Positions 34,117-42,309 of a DNA stretch of 64,000 nucleotides are shown in pieces; within the stretch, counting starts at the first letter, position 1; each line of letters starts with the position of its first letter. The stretch is from IMG/VR virus record IMGVR_UViG_3300027963_000048, positions 51,615-115,614 of that record; one strand, written 5' to 3'. The notes beneath the pieces were generated by a model. That model ran no database searches, was not told where the DNA came from, and worked only from the letters and a program-made list of their open reading frames with translations. A program made the translations under genes and the position numbers. Origin of the DNA: a virus.

Positions 34117-34130
34117 GGTCGTCCCTTGAT

Positions 34131-34157
34131 GGGGTGGGGGGATTTCTCTCCCACCCC
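34131..34157 (+). terminator. Module stem-loop, well-formed example
   Basis: GGGGTGGG (34131-34138) pairs with CCCACCCC (34150-34157) around GGGATTTCTCT, then TTTATTGTCACA. Shows the typical module: stem-loop, short T-rich stretch, TGTCACA at 34163, then AAGGAGG before the next gene. Confidence 0.65.
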
Positions 34158-34207
34158 TTTATTGTCACATCGAATTGTCAGTTTGATAATAATAAGGAGG
34201 CGCAACG

Positions 34208-34411
34208 ATGGAAGCTGCTGTTTGGGCTAATCAGTTGGATTGTAACAGCATTATCAAGCACCTTGATGTTGGTGCGTTGTTTAAATTTCCAAATGATGAT
34301 ATGGTGATGTTATATCACGGGCGCGGGTGGTATTCAAATCCGACCCATCCCAGGAATCCTTTGATTCGGTTTAAGACTGGGATGAATACTGGAGTTATTA
34401 GAATTAATTAA
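34208..34411 (+). CDS. Hypothetical small protein
   Basis: 67 residues, AAGGAGG upstream. DVGALFKFPNDDMVMLYHGR and a C-terminal VIRIN suggest a small beta barrel. Confidence 0.55.
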   Translation: MEAAVWANQLDCNSIIKHLDVGALFKFPNDDMVMLYHGRGWYSNPTHPRNPLIRFKTGMNTGVIRIN

Positions 34412-34425
34412 TTGGAGGGTGTGCG

Positions 34426-34680
34426 ATGGCTGTTAATGCGGTGAAGGTTACTGATCGTGTTTCTGGAATTGCTGGCATGAATGCCAAGTTGAAAGAGGCG
34501 TTGGCTTCCGTGTGGGTTTTGGAAGGGCACGATGGCTTTTGGTCTTATCAAGTTGGCGCCAAGCCTGATACTACTCCACCAAGTGGTGCTGTGTTGGGGA
34601 ATGTGGGTGGTGGTATGGTTGCCTTATTTGTTGAGAATCAGGTATTTAATCATTTGGTTGAGATTGGTAGTGGTGCGTAG
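34426..34680 (+). CDS. Hypothetical small protein
   Basis: 84 residues, TGGAGG upstream; 14 nt after the previous gene with no module of its own, so co-transcribed. SGIAGMNAKLKEALASVWVL then GFWSYQVGAKPDTTP. Confidence 0.55.
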   Translation: MAVNAVKVTDRVSGIAGMNAKLKEALASVWVLEGHDGFWSYQVGAKPDTTPPSGAVLGNVGGGMVALFVENQVFNHLVEIGSGA

Positions 34681-34746
34681 TAGGGATTTCTCTCCTCTCT
34701 CAACCCTGTCACAATTTTGTGTGGTGGTAATAACAAGGAGTGAGAA

Positions 34747-34953
34747 ATGACAACTTACATGATAGTTCGAAGATATCAGAATGCCTGTAGGGGGGGGGTG
34801 GTAGAGCGTGGTTTGAGCCTTGAGGAGGCTCAGGCTCACTGCCGTAACCCAGAAACGTCCTCTAAAACTGCCACATCCTCATGGGCTGTGACATTAACTG
34901 AGAAACGTGGCCCGCGGTTCGACGGGTACGAGGACGAGGGTTCGTTTCTATAA
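34747..34953 (+). CDS. GLSLEEAQ-family small protein, copy 1
   Basis: 68 residues. Paralogue of the gene at 39024: both have GLSLEEAQxHC, a P-x-T-S-S-x-T-A segment, SWAVxLT and a FDGYE end. Polypurine/GGGGGGG tract near the start could be slippery. Function unknown. Confidence 0.6.
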   Translation: MTTYMIVRRYQNACRGGVVERGLSLEEAQAHCRNPETSSKTATSSWAVTLTEKRGPRFDGYEDEGSFL

Positions 34954-34964
34954 GGAGTATGGTG

Positions 34965-35144
34965 ATGTGGCAAGATTGGTCAGCGATCCTCAATAGTGGG
35001 GATCGCACTGCGATTATCAGTTGGCTTGCCTGGAATGATCCAAGTGGGGTTTATCTGGATAGTGATTGCGAGCTTGAAGGCTTGCCTTGTCTAGATATTG
35101 ATGCTGCTAGGGATTATATGCGTCGGGCATTGGAGAATGGATAG
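34965..35144 (+). CDS. Hypothetical small protein
   Basis: 59 residues from ATG 34965, AAGGAG 7 nt upstream. Its C-terminal WLAWNDPSGVYLDSDCELEG resembles the end of the gene at 39303 (YLRWNHDCDLEELPRL). Co-transcribed with 34747. Confidence 0.55.
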   Translation: MWQDWSAILNSGDRTAIISWLAWNDPSGVYLDSDCELEGLPCLDIDAARDYMRRALENG

Positions 35145-35210
35145 TGGGGGGGGGATTTTCATCCTCTTCTGGTTGTGCCACAATATCGTGTCCTTTTTTG
35201 GAGGTGAGCG

Positions 35211-35417
35211 ATGATAAAGAAGCAATCGTTGTCGGTGTGGCGTAAGCAGTTTGCTGCTGAATACTTGCGTCGCGTCGGTATTACCATTGAGGATGGTGGT
35301 GCTGATGGGGTTGTTGAAAATTATTTTTCTGATAGCTTCACGCCAGCGGAGGCGGTGGAGCGTGAGATAGAGAAGTATGATTTGGCTGATATGTCTAACA
35401 TGTTTGGGTGGATGTAA
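35211..35417 (+). CDS. Hypothetical small protein
   Basis: 68 residues, TTGGAGG upstream, own module (TGCCACA 35176). Basic N-terminal helix WRKQFAAEYLRRVGI, then acidic helices. Confidence 0.55.
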   Translation: MIKKQSLSVWRKQFAAEYLRRVGITIEDGGADGVVENYFSDSFTPAEAVEREIEKYDLADMSNMFGWM

Positions 35418-35437
35418 ACACTTAGAAAGGGGTTAAT

Positions 35438-35713
35438 ATGTCATCTGATACTGCTGGTAAGTGTGTTGAAACAATGTCGAATGTTTCGCAAGATGATTTT
35501 GAGGGTTTGTTTGAATGTGAGGATGTGTTTCGTAGTGATATAGATAAAGCGATACAGTGTGTTTATTATTTTGATGGAGTTGGTGGTGAGGTGGCTCATT
35601 ATTTTCCGTCGTTGAAGAGTGGCACGATTTTTAAAGTGCCACGGATTTGGCATGAGTCTTTTAAACCCAATCTTACTTTCGTTAGGAAATGGTTTGAAGG
35701 CGAGGAGATATAA
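35438..35713 (+). CDS. Hypothetical small protein
   Basis: 91 residues, 20 nt after the previous gene and without a module. Acidic; FECEDVFRSDIDKAIQCVYY and VRKWFEGEEI are the clearest segments. Confidence 0.55.
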   Translation: MSSDTAGKCVETMSNVSQDDFEGLFECEDVFRSDIDKAIQCVYYFDGVGGEVAHYFPSLKSGTIFKVPRIWHESFKPNLTFVRKWFEGEEI

Positions 35714-35773
35714 ATATATTCTCCCATGTCGTTTGGGCTGTCACAATTTGATGTAACCAAAGGAGATTTTGCG

Positions 35774-36124
35774 ATGAAAGTGATGAATCACGCTGAATAC
35801 CAAAAGAACCTCCAGAAGAAAAGCTGGAGTGCGTTGTGGTACACTGCAAAGGACGCAATGGAGGCTGCGCAGGCCTACCCTGAGGGAGAGAACGCGTCGT
35901 ATTACCTCGATGAGGTCAATTATTGCCTGGATGAGATTGCCAGGCGTAACAGGCTTGAATTGAAGGTGAAGGTGAAAGATCAAGACACCATTCACACGAT
36001 CTACTCCGACTTGTCGAAGGTGGGTTTTGTGATGAGGGAGATTTACCCTACTGGTCACTTGGTCAGTTGCAGAGCTTTCGATAAGGCTGCTGCTACTGAG
36101 TTGTTGTGTGGTGGGCTCAAATAG
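35774..36124 (+). CDS. NHAEYQ-family protein, long copy
   Basis: 116 residues from ATG 35774. Residues 1-60 (NHAEYQKNLQKKS, KDAMEAAQAYPEGENASYYL, DEVNYCLDEIARRN) are almost identical to the minus-strand gene at 49014, which lacks the last 50 residues present here. Function unknown. Confidence 0.65.
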   Translation: MKVMNHAEYQKNLQKKSWSALWYTAKDAMEAAQAYPEGENASYYLDEVNYCLDEIARRNRLELKVKVKDQDTIHTIYSDLSKVGFVMREIYPTGHLVSCRAFDKAAATELLCGGLK

Positions 36125-36470
36125 TGGGGAATCTCTCGCACCCCTTTCTTTAGTGCTTTGTGTGCAAATGGTACGATTACTGCGGATTTGTAGATTAGGG
36201 TAAAGCGTCGCTTTGATTTGTTGCGACAGTTGCGTGAGCTTGATGCGTAACGGCACCCAGTTGCCGAGCCACCTTGTACTTGTGGGGTGGAGCTGGAGGT
36301 ATAGCCCCTGAGCCTTACGTTGTTCGGTGCAATCACCTGTGCCTTATATCGGGGGATGGTGTTGGCGCGAACAGACTCTCCGTCTGTTACAAGCCCTAGG
36401 TTAGGTGCGTACTGCGTTGGTATTAAACACTAAACCTAGATTCAAGTAATTGAGAGATTCTTGGAGCTTT
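36125..36470 (+). ncRNA. Noncoding stretch with several hairpins
   Basis: No convincing gene. Hairpins: CGGCA/TGCCG around 36253-36268, CCACC/GGGTGG around 36270-36292, and a perfect AACAGAC/GTCTGTT with 5-nt loop around 36370-36388, then CCTA/TAGG. The third looks like a tRNA anticodon arm, but no T-arm or acceptor pairing is visible. Candidate structured RNA or decayed tRNA. Confidence 0.35.
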
Positions 36471-36523
36471 GATGGGGTGCCACAATTGAGAGGTCAGCAA
36501 TTGGAGCTGTGTGGCACCCCATC
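36471..36523 (+). promoter_or_regulatory. 14-bp perfect inverted repeat containing both module cores
   Basis: GATGGGGTGCCACA (36471-36484) and TGTGGCACCCCATC (36510-36523) are exact inverse copies, followed by ATTTTTG. The left arm contains TGCCACA and the right its complement. It directly precedes the gene at 36541. Could act as terminator, as a double promoter, or as an RNA switch. Confidence 0.6.
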
Positions 36524-36540
36524 ATTTTTGGAGATGAACA

Positions 36541-36825
36541 ATGGATACTGATGAATCTTACTCGAAGTTGAAAACTCGTGCAGAGCGATTGTTGGTATTA
36601 GTGCGTCAAAACGCGCCCTTTGAAATTATTTTCAATGAGATTATGCTGTTGCATAATATGATGCCTGAGTTTGAGGAAGCTTACATTAAATGGGTTGTAA
36701 GCCAGGCGAAACGTACAATTGAGAAGAATAGGAATACACGCGGGTTATGTTCAGAATGCCCGGCACAGTTGGGGGATGGTGAGGAGATCTGGTGTGAAGC
36801 GTGTGGCAAGCAATATGATGTGTAA
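36541..36825 (+). CDS. Small zinc-ribbon protein
   Basis: 94 residues, TTGGAG upstream. Helical N-terminal 65 residues, then CSECPAQLGDGEEIWCEACG, two CxxC knuckles 11 residues apart forming a zinc ribbon. Possibly nucleic-acid binding. Confidence 0.65.
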   Translation: MDTDESYSKLKTRAERLLVLVRQNAPFEIIFNEIMLLHNMMPEFEEAYIKWVVSQAKRTIEKNRNTRGLCSECPAQLGDGEEIWCEACGKQYDV

Positions 36826-36831
36826 TTGATG

Positions 36832-36863
36832 GGGAGGCAGCCGAGAGGCTGCCTCCCTTTTTA
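36832..36863 (+). terminator. Rho-independent terminator
   Basis: GGGAGGCAGCC (36832-36842), GAGA loop, GGCTGCCTCCC (36847-36857), then TTTTTATT. Ends the zinc-ribbon gene. A second hairpin (GCTGGGCG at 36881 with GCCCAGC ending 36908) and a GTTTCC motif follow. Confidence 0.85.
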
Positions 36864-36936
36864 TTCATATATATAAGGATGCTGGGCGAGGATTTCTCCC
36901 CGCCCAGCGTGTTTCCTCTCTGGAACATGTAGTATG

Positions 36937-37236
36937 CTACTGGATGAGGGAATTAAATATATGCATTCCATGGCCGCGGACAATAAAACTAGCGTAATCG
37001 GTTGCAATGTCGAAGTTTTCGAAAATATGTTTGGTCAATTCGCCCTTCATAATTAATGGGATGTGTTTTTCTCTTTTTAAAAGAGCAATTTGGTCTGGTC
37101 CTGTTCTTGCTTCGTTTCGCCTATCGAAAATGCCGACGAGGCCATCGCATAGGGTGACAAAATCTGGTTCATCCATCACAACCGTAGTGATATGTCGGCC
37201 ATTTACATTGAATTCTTTTTTGAATGGTGCGCTCAT
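36937..37236 (-). CDS. Hypothetical protein
   Basis: 99 residues from ATG 37236, AGGAG upstream. Mixed alpha/beta: MDEPDFVTLCDGLVGIFDRR then IPLIMKGELTKHIFENFDIA. No family recognised. Confidence 0.6.
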   Translation of the reverse strand: MSAPFKKEFNVNGRHITTVVMDEPDFVTLCDGLVGIFDRRNEARTGPDQIALLKREKHIPLIMKGELTKHIFENFDIATDYASFIVRGHGMHIFNSLIQ

Positions 37237-37360
37237 ATTGCTCCTGTGGTTAAGTCGTGTCCGTTTCATTTTGGCATCAGCCGGGTGGTAGAGTAATTAC
37301 TCCACCACCGTTTTTGTTAAGCGAAGAGTGGAAAGCCTGGGACTTTTCCAGAGCTGTTGG

Positions 37361-37660
37361 TTACGAGGCGGCCCAGAGCTGTTGGTTGGCGCTGTGAGAT
37401 ATGCGGTCGGTTACATTCTCCGCCACTACGATCTCTAGGATCTTATTAGCGACGCGTGTTAGGGTGTCTCGGTCTGTGTGCCAACTGTAGCTAGTGCACG
37501 CTGATCCGTCTTGAATTGGCTCGTCTTTGTAGTAGATGGTATAGCGGACGAGTGGTTGGTCATTGTCTGCTTCGCCATAGTCTCCATTTAATCCTTCTCC
37601 GTCATATGAGAGGATAACTTGATGGTCGCCGGTGCTACTTACTATGTCATCGAAATGCAT
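37361..37660 (-). CDS. Hypothetical protein
   Basis: 99 residues. HQVILSYDGEGLNGDYGEAD and VRYTIYYKDEPIQDGSACTS look beta-rich; C-terminal helix RVANKILEIVVAENV. Follows the zinc-finger gene by 1 nt. Confidence 0.6.
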   Translation of the reverse strand: MHFDDIVSSTGDHQVILSYDGEGLNGDYGEADNDQPLVRYTIYYKDEPIQDGSACTSYSWHTDRDTLTRVANKILEIVVAENVTDRISHSANQQLWAAS

Positions 37661-37661
37661 G

Positions 37662-37817
37662 TTAGCTCCTTTGGGGTAGGTTGTTGTGGGCGTCTTGTGG
37701 CACCTTAGGTGCTACTGCGAATTTCTCTGGCCACTTGGGTGCCTCCGGGCAATCTTTGGCGTGAAATTGAACGTCAAAGAAGAAACTATACTCGTATTTG
37801 CAATGCGGGCAGCTCAT
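37662..37817 (-). CDS. Small zinc-finger protein
   Basis: 51 residues from ATG 37817, AAGGAG upstream. MSCPHCKYEYSFFFDVQFHA then KDCP gives a CxxC...HxxxC site. Preceded by a reverse module (TGTGACA 37851). Confidence 0.6.
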   Translation of the reverse strand: MSCPHCKYEYSFFFDVQFHAKDCPEAPKWPEKFAVAPKVPQDAHNNLPQRS

Positions 37818-37948
37818 TTGATCTCCTTGTGTTGGATCACCTCGATTGTTTGTGACAGCGCAGTTGATGTGGGATAATGGGTTTTCCCCTGTCGTTATGT
37901 CTGTCACAATTTGATGCAGTTTGATTCCCAGTAACCGCGGAGGCTAAG

Positions 37949-38239
37949 ATGAGATATCGTGAGTTCATCAAACCTTGGATCGTGGGCCCGATGGCAGAGT
38001 GGGAAATCATGGAGATCGGTCGGGCATGCCGCACGCCAAATGGTAAGGGCATCAACCTTACGTGTCTCACCGACGGAGGTGAGAGGGTGTTGAGTGTGCG
38101 AAAAACCGGCGGCGAAAAATACAACAACGTTGCCATCACAGAATGGTGGGACAAATACCTTGGCCTGATGCCATCGCGTCTGGACTGCCCTAAGACCCCA
38201 AAGGGAAGCGTGGTAGTGAAGGTGGTCCCGATAGAATAG
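37949..38239 (+). CDS. Hypothetical protein
   Basis: 96 residues, GGAGGC upstream. MRYREFIKPWIVGPMAEWEI then GINLTCLTDGGERVLSVRKT; basic C-terminal strand GSVVVKVVPIE. Confidence 0.6.
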   Translation: MRYREFIKPWIVGPMAEWEIMEIGRACRTPNGKGINLTCLTDGGERVLSVRKTGGEKYNNVAITEWWDKYLGLMPSRLDCPKTPKGSVVVKVVPIE

Positions 38240-38329
38240 TGGACAGGCATGTTGGTGGGGGGATTTCTCTCCCCGCCTTTGACTGTCACAGGAGGGAGTG
38301 ACGGGACGAATGACACACGGAGAAACGGA

Positions 38330-38596
38330 ATGCTAGACCAAATTGCGGAAATTGCGAATATGGTACAAGCTCAACCAATCATCAAGTTTGTCGAGACAAT
38401 CGACGACGAGTGGCACCGGTGGGTTTTGTCTGGCGCCAGAGTTGGGTCCGCTGCCCCTTGGGCTCTCACGTTCGATACTGAAATAGATGGTCGAGATCTT
38501 GTTGTGGAGAGTGCTGTTGGGCTTTCTGAACCAGAGAGTCAAGAATTGTTGCTCCAGATCCATCAGCTTGTCGAATTCCCAGAAGTGCCAGAGTAG
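38330..38596 (+). CDS. FVETIDDEW-family protein, forward copy
   Basis: 88 residues from ATG 38330. Shares IKFVETIDDEWHRWVLSG, TFDTEIDGRDL and VESAVGLSEPESQELLLQIH with the minus-strand gene at 46346 (about three quarters identical by eye). Acidic, probably a small alpha/beta protein. Confidence 0.65.
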   Translation: MLDQIAEIANMVQAQPIIKFVETIDDEWHRWVLSGARVGSAAPWALTFDTEIDGRDLVVESAVGLSEPESQELLLQIHQLVEFPEVPE

Positions 38597-38666
38597 GGGG
38601 ATTTTTCTCCCCTCGCCTTTGGCTGCCACAGAATTATGTAACCGACCTCAAACCAAGGAGACGACG

Positions 38667-38951
38667 ATGGAATTCAAAAAAGGCATCCTTTGGGGCGGGA
38701 AATTTGGACGCCCACCCACGGTCGAGCTCCCCACGCCGGGAGCCAATCAGGGGAAGATCATTGATTACATTCAAGAGGAACACAGGATTTTTTTCGAGGT
38801 CGGCTATTTTGCCGACGGGCTCTGGTGTTCCTTCGAAAGGGCTTTCGACCATGAGGAAGCATTAGAGAAACAAGCTAGGCTGGCATATAGTCACCAGCGT
38901 GACTGGGCAATCGTACAGGTTGACATCAAGATCACACGAAAGTTTGTGTAG
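38667..38951 (+). CDS. Hypothetical protein
   Basis: 94 residues from ATG 38667, CAAGGAG upstream. MEFKKGILWGGKFGRPPTVE then HRIFFEVGYFADGLWCSFER. Shares its leader with the genes at 39844 and 42956 (GTAACCGAC ... CCAAGGAG). Confidence 0.6.
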   Translation: MEFKKGILWGGKFGRPPTVELPTPGANQGKIIDYIQEEHRIFFEVGYFADGLWCSFERAFDHEEALEKQARLAYSHQRDWAIVQVDIKITRKFV

Positions 38952-39023
38952 GGGGGGATTTCTCCCTATTTGGCAGACTGTCACAATTTACTGGTGGTGA
39001 AATTGGTGTCAGGGAGTGCGACA

Positions 39024-39224
39024 ATGACTTACAGTATTACGCGTTTTTTTGAAAACGGCAGCCGGGAATCGATCGCTACGGGTTTGAGCCTAGAGGAGGC
39101 GCAGACTCACTGCAAGGATCCGCAGACAAGTTCCAGGACTGCGTCGGAGTCCTGGGCTGTGGCTCTGACTGCTGAGCGCGGAAGGTGGTTTGATGGGTAC
39201 GAGTCAGAGGATAATTTTATCTAG
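39024..39224 (+). CDS. GLSLEEAQ-family small protein, copy 2
   Basis: 66 residues from ATG 39024. Paralogue of 34747: TGLSLEEAQTHC, SESWAVALTAERG and FDGYESEDNFI. Confidence 0.6.
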   Translation: MTYSITRFFENGSRESIATGLSLEEAQTHCKDPQTSSRTASESWAVALTAERGRWFDGYESEDNFI

Positions 39225-39302
39225 GGGTGATTATCCTATTCATGGGACCCTGCCACAATTTGTTGTGGTGGGGCTTGTGGGTCATAGAAAGGGATATTAG
39301 CT

Positions 39303-39584
39303 ATGGCTGTGTGGCGTTATCGTGACTGTGTCAGTACGTTTAACGTTGGCGGTCAAGACCGCCAAGTTCGTATCCACTGGATCGAACATCGTCGTAATGT
39401 CGATAATGTCGAGCTCGACTATTATGAGTTCGTGGACGGGTTAGACCCAGTAGAACTGGATCTAGACTTGGTGGAGTTCGAAGCGGTTCAAAATTCGACC
39501 CATTATTTGAGGTGGAATCATGATTGCGATTTGGAAGAATTGCCTAGGTTAAATTTAGAAGAAGGAGATGGTAATGTACGGTGA
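39303..39584 (+). CDS. Hypothetical acidic protein
   Basis: 93 residues. DLDLVEFEAVQNSTHYLRWN and HDCDLEELPRLNLEEGDG. The C-terminal segment resembles the gene at 34965. Overlaps the next gene by 11 nt. Confidence 0.6.
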   Translation: MAVWRYRDCVSTFNVGGQDRQVRIHWIEHRRNVDNVELDYYEFVDGLDPVELDLDLVEFEAVQNSTHYLRWNHDCDLEELPRLNLEEGDGNVR

Positions 39585-39756
39585 ACCCTCATCTTATTAT
39601 GATTTCTTCACACCTACGTTTAGCGAGCTAATTCATGATTACGCTCGTGGCGTAGGTGACCAACATCCTGATCGCTGTTGGCTCACCACCCCTTATGACA
39701 CCTTTGTACGTAACCCATTTTATGCCGGACCGGAACAGCCTTGCCCTGAACTTTAA
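39574..39756 (+). CDS. Hypothetical small protein
   Basis: 60 residues from ATG 39574; an ATG at 39568 abuts the AAGGAG and is unlikely. Aromatic-rich: SSYYDFFTPTFSELIHDYAR. Confidence 0.55.
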   Translation: MYGEPSSYYDFFTPTFSELIHDYARGVGDQHPDRCWLTTPYDTFVRNPFYAGPEQPCPEL

Positions 39757-39843
39757 TCGAACGCAAACGGGTGGGGGGGATTTCTTCCCCCACCTTCTAC
39801 TGCCACAAAATAATGTAACCGACCAATAACCAAGGAGGCCAAA

Positions 39844-40011
39844 ATGATCGAGCTAGAATTTGACATGTCTGTGCAGTTAACTGACACCGAGAAGCTGTCG
39901 GCCATGCTCAGGTCGATTGCTGACCAAATCGACAGCGGCGCGTGTGGCAGCAAGATCATTAAGGATGGCTTGGCCGGCCAGTGGAGACTCTACGACCCAT
40001 ACGAGCAATAG
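39844..40011 (+). CDS. DGLxGxW-family small protein, forward copy
   Basis: 55 residues, CAAGGAGG upstream. SAMLRSIADQIDSGACGSK and DGLAGQWRLYDPYEQ match the minus-strand gene at 47598 (LRKIADEIENGNCGK, DGLSGHWCCYDPYEE). Function unknown. Confidence 0.6.
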   Translation: MIELEFDMSVQLTDTEKLSAMLRSIADQIDSGACGSKIIKDGLAGQWRLYDPYEQ

Positions 40012-40121
40012 TGGAGGGGGGATTTCTTCATCTGGCTTCTATTGTCATAATTTGGTGTAACCAAGGTAGTCGGGCTGTCACAGCTCGATGGGGACGGAAA
40101 GCTAACGTTAGGAGGTCTGGG

Positions 40122-40514
40122 ATGTCTTACTTGGAAGCTGCGTTTGATGCGGTGATCAAGGACAGCAAGCCGTCGGAGAAGTGGTATGTGGTCCTCATGG
40201 AGGATAGCTCCTATTATGGAGGCCCGGAAGAAGGGGGCTGGTGGGGACATGATACTGACGTGCTGAAGTACGCGGTATTTAATAACGAGGAAGCGGCTTT
40301 GCAAGCCAAGGAGCGCGTGAAGGAGTTGGCTGCTGAGTTGGAGGCCCAAGCTCGCACTGAGTATGGTGAGGGGTGTTTACGGCAGTTGGAGTGGTTGGAT
40401 GCTCGCGGCTTGGATGCGGATTTCTTTCCTGAGGATGATGGTCCGAGTAGGTATTGGGTTTATTGTGGCCAGGAGATTCCTCAGCCCTCGGTTGGTCCGA
40501 GGCATTATGAGTAA
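40122..40514 (+). CDS. Hypothetical acidic protein
   Basis: 130 residues from ATG 40122, TTAGGAGG upstream. WYVVLMEDSSYYGGPEEGGW and a helix EEAALQAKERVKELAAELEA. Two module cores precede it (40043 variant and 40076), as if one gene between them had been lost. Confidence 0.6.
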   Translation: MSYLEAAFDAVIKDSKPSEKWYVVLMEDSSYYGGPEEGGWWGHDTDVLKYAVFNNEEAALQAKERVKELAAELEAQARTEYGEGCLRQLEWLDARGLDADFFPEDDGPSRYWVYCGQEIPQPSVGPRHYE

Positions 40515-40525
40515 ATAGGTTATTG

Positions 40526-40608
40526 CTCACCGTGGTGTAATGGCAGCCACAACGGACTTAAAATCCGTTGCTCGAAAGGGCGTATGGGTTCGAGTCCCAT
40601 CGGTGAGA
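40526..40608 (+). tRNA. tRNA-Leu (anticodon TAA)
   Basis: Acceptor CTCACCG (40526-40532) pairs with CGGTGAG (40601-40607), discriminator A. Anticodon stem ACGGA/TCCGT with loop CTTAAAA, anticodon TAA at 40559-40561. Long variable arm (GCTCGAAAGGGC), as in class II tRNA-Leu, and T-arm ATGGG-TTCGAGT-CCCAT. CCA is not encoded. UUA codons are frequent in the AT-rich genes, so it may top up the host pool. Confidence 0.93.
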
Positions 40609-40626
40609 TTTGAAAGGATGTCAAGG

Positions 40627-41001
40627 ATGGTTAAGGTTCGGTTTCATTTGGCGCGTGGTGCCAATTTTAAGACGTGGCAGGTTATTGATAATGGTGTGGT
40701 TCGGTATTACGATCCAGATGCGGTGTGTTTAAGGATGTTCGGTTGTCGTTTGAAGAATCGTCGTCGAGTGGCAGATAAGATTTTTGCTGGCGAGGATAAG
40801 ACGGTGTGTGCTTGGATTGATTGTGAGCGGGTTGAGGTGGGCGATAGTTCCTCCTTGGAAACACGAGATAATCAGAATATATTGTCTTTTAATCCGAAGG
40901 TTGTACCTTATTGGGTTCGCGATGGTGAGTGTGCTGAGAATCTCGATGGGATGGTATTTTCTGAAATAATTAGTAGGGGTCGTCGTCTTATTGTAATCTA
41001 A
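40627..41001 (+). CDS. Hypothetical protein
   Basis: 124 residues from ATG 40627 (ATG 40618 adds MSR). Basic N-terminal domain (MVKVRFHLARGANFKTWQVI, CRLKNRRRVADKIFAG) and a second half ending RGRRLIVI. Starts 18 nt after the tRNA. Confidence 0.55.
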   Translation: MVKVRFHLARGANFKTWQVIDNGVVRYYDPDAVCLRMFGCRLKNRRRVADKIFAGEDKTVCAWIDCERVEVGDSSSLETRDNQNILSFNPKVVPYWVRDGECAENLDGMVFSEIISRGRRLIVI

Positions 41002-41003
41002 TG

Positions 41004-41028
41004 GGAATGGGTGGAGTTCACCCATTCC
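41004..41028 (+). terminator. Terminator hairpin
   Basis: GGAATGGGTG (41004-41013) pairs with CACCCATTCC (41019-41028), loop GAGTT. Directly follows the stop at 41001. Confidence 0.65.
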
Positions 41029-41061
41029 ACATTGTTCGTTTAGTCCAGGGTCTTGTGGTGG

Positions 41062-41292
41062 TTAGTTGGTGCCCCATGGGTTGGAAGGCAACAAGTGCCT
41101 ATACGCTTTGCACAAGTATTCTTCAAGGTCTTCATCCTCCTGGAGGGCTTTCATGGCGTCAGAAGTGTTGCCATGCACGCGTTCACTTATTACACCATTC
41201 GGGTAAGATACTTGCACGATGCGGAAACTGAGACCTTCCCATTCCACTGGCTTTCTGAAGATTCTGACTTTATCACTGGCGTAATCGAACAT
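41062..41292 (-). CDS. Hypothetical small protein
   Basis: 76 residues, AAGGAG upstream. DKVRIFRKPVEWEGLSFRIV then an acidic helix. A variant reverse module (TATGACA, 41360) precedes it. Confidence 0.6.
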   Translation of the reverse strand: MFDYASDKVRIFRKPVEWEGLSFRIVQVSYPNGVISERVHGNTSDAMKALQEDEDLEEYLCKAYRHLLPSNPWGTN

Positions 41293-41421
41293 CAGTCTTC
41301 TCCTTGTGGCTGGGGGCGGCTTGCCGGTCGTCAGCTCGCTCCCCCCGGCCCCGCTTTATTATGACAGCCCCCGGCGCCGGGGGAAATCCCCCCCCGCAGC
41401 GCGGCGGAGGGGCATCACCTG

Positions 41422-41640
41422 TTATTGCTCGGCATTGGCACAGAATTGTGACAACTTCCAGGACGCTTCACTGCCGAGGACGTCGGCTAGTGCTCTGTGA
41501 ATTTCCGTCGTGGGTCCTCCGGCGGAGACCCACGAGTGGTATTCGTTGAGGTGTTTCAATGTTTGGCCATATTCGCTGATTGCGTACGCTTCGTACGCTT
41601 CTAGCAGGCAAGCTTCAGGGTCCAACTCTTCAGGGTCCAT
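41422..41640 (-). CDS. Hypothetical small acidic protein
   Basis: 72 residues, AAGGAGG upstream. MDPEELDPEACLLEAYEAYA onward, all-helical. Its module and that of the gene at 41785 are back to back at 41677-41747. Confidence 0.6.
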   Translation of the reverse strand: MDPEELDPEACLLEAYEAYAISEYGQTLKHLNEYHSWVSAGGPTTEIHRALADVLGSEASWKLSQFCANAEQ

Positions 41641-41784
41641 CTTAAACCTCCTTATTCTAGTGCCGTCACATCATTCTGTGGCAGTGCGTGCGAGATAGGA
41701 GAATCCCTATATGGGGGGGATTTCCTCCTGGCGTGACGGGTGTCACAGATGGGTGTGACCGAAGTAACCCTAGGAGACCCAACG

Positions 41785-41973
41785 ATGGAATTCTTGAAAT
41801 CAGTCGAATTCGAGTTTGAAGGCAGCCTCTTCATTGCCACTCTGACTGACTCGGACGCGATGTCGGTGGCGGAGATCGATGTGTTTGGGCGAGACGATGA
41901 CGCAAGAAATCGTCTCGAAGATGACGATTTCTATGACAGGATCTATCAGCATGTGAACAATCGTTTCGTTTAA
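41785..41973 (+). CDS. Hypothetical small acidic protein
   Basis: 62 residues from ATG 41785, TAGGAG upstream. VEFEFEGSLFIATLTDSDAM then FYDRIYQHVNNRFV. Confidence 0.6.
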   Translation: MEFLKSVEFEFEGSLFIATLTDSDAMSVAEIDVFGRDDDARNRLEDDDFYDRIYQHVNNRFV

Positions 41974-42052
41974 TGTTGCGTGTGGTGGAGGGGGGGATTT
42001 TTCCCCTCCACCATTGCTGTCACAGTAAATCGTTAATGCAAAGGGGACTGCG

Positions 42053-42241
42053 ATGGAAAGAAAAAGTGGCGTACCGGTGTTGCACTTCTGCGATGAGGAC
42101 CTGACACTCATCGGAATCGATCCAGAGCGCGTTGATGACGAAGCGTTCGAGCGCATCCTAGACGGGTTACGCGAATATTACAACACATCCTTCACGGATG
42201 TGTTGCAGGACATTGTGGCAGGTGTGTTGGACGGAGATTAG
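42053..42241 (+). CDS. Hypothetical small acidic protein
   Basis: 62 residues. MERKSGVPVLHFCDEDLTLI then an acidic helical half with EAFERILDGLREYY. AAGGGG upstream. Confidence 0.6.
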   Translation: MERKSGVPVLHFCDEDLTLIGIDPERVDDEAFERILDGLREYYNTSFTDVLQDIVAGVLDGD

Positions 42242-42309
42242 CCAACTGGCGGCAGTGGGGATTCCTCCCTCACCTGCCGACTGCCATAAGTTGGTATAAG
42301 GAGATGATG

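Noticed and set aside
36355-36430. tRNA gene
   Set aside because: A good anticodon-like stem exists but no T-loop consensus or acceptor pairing could be found.
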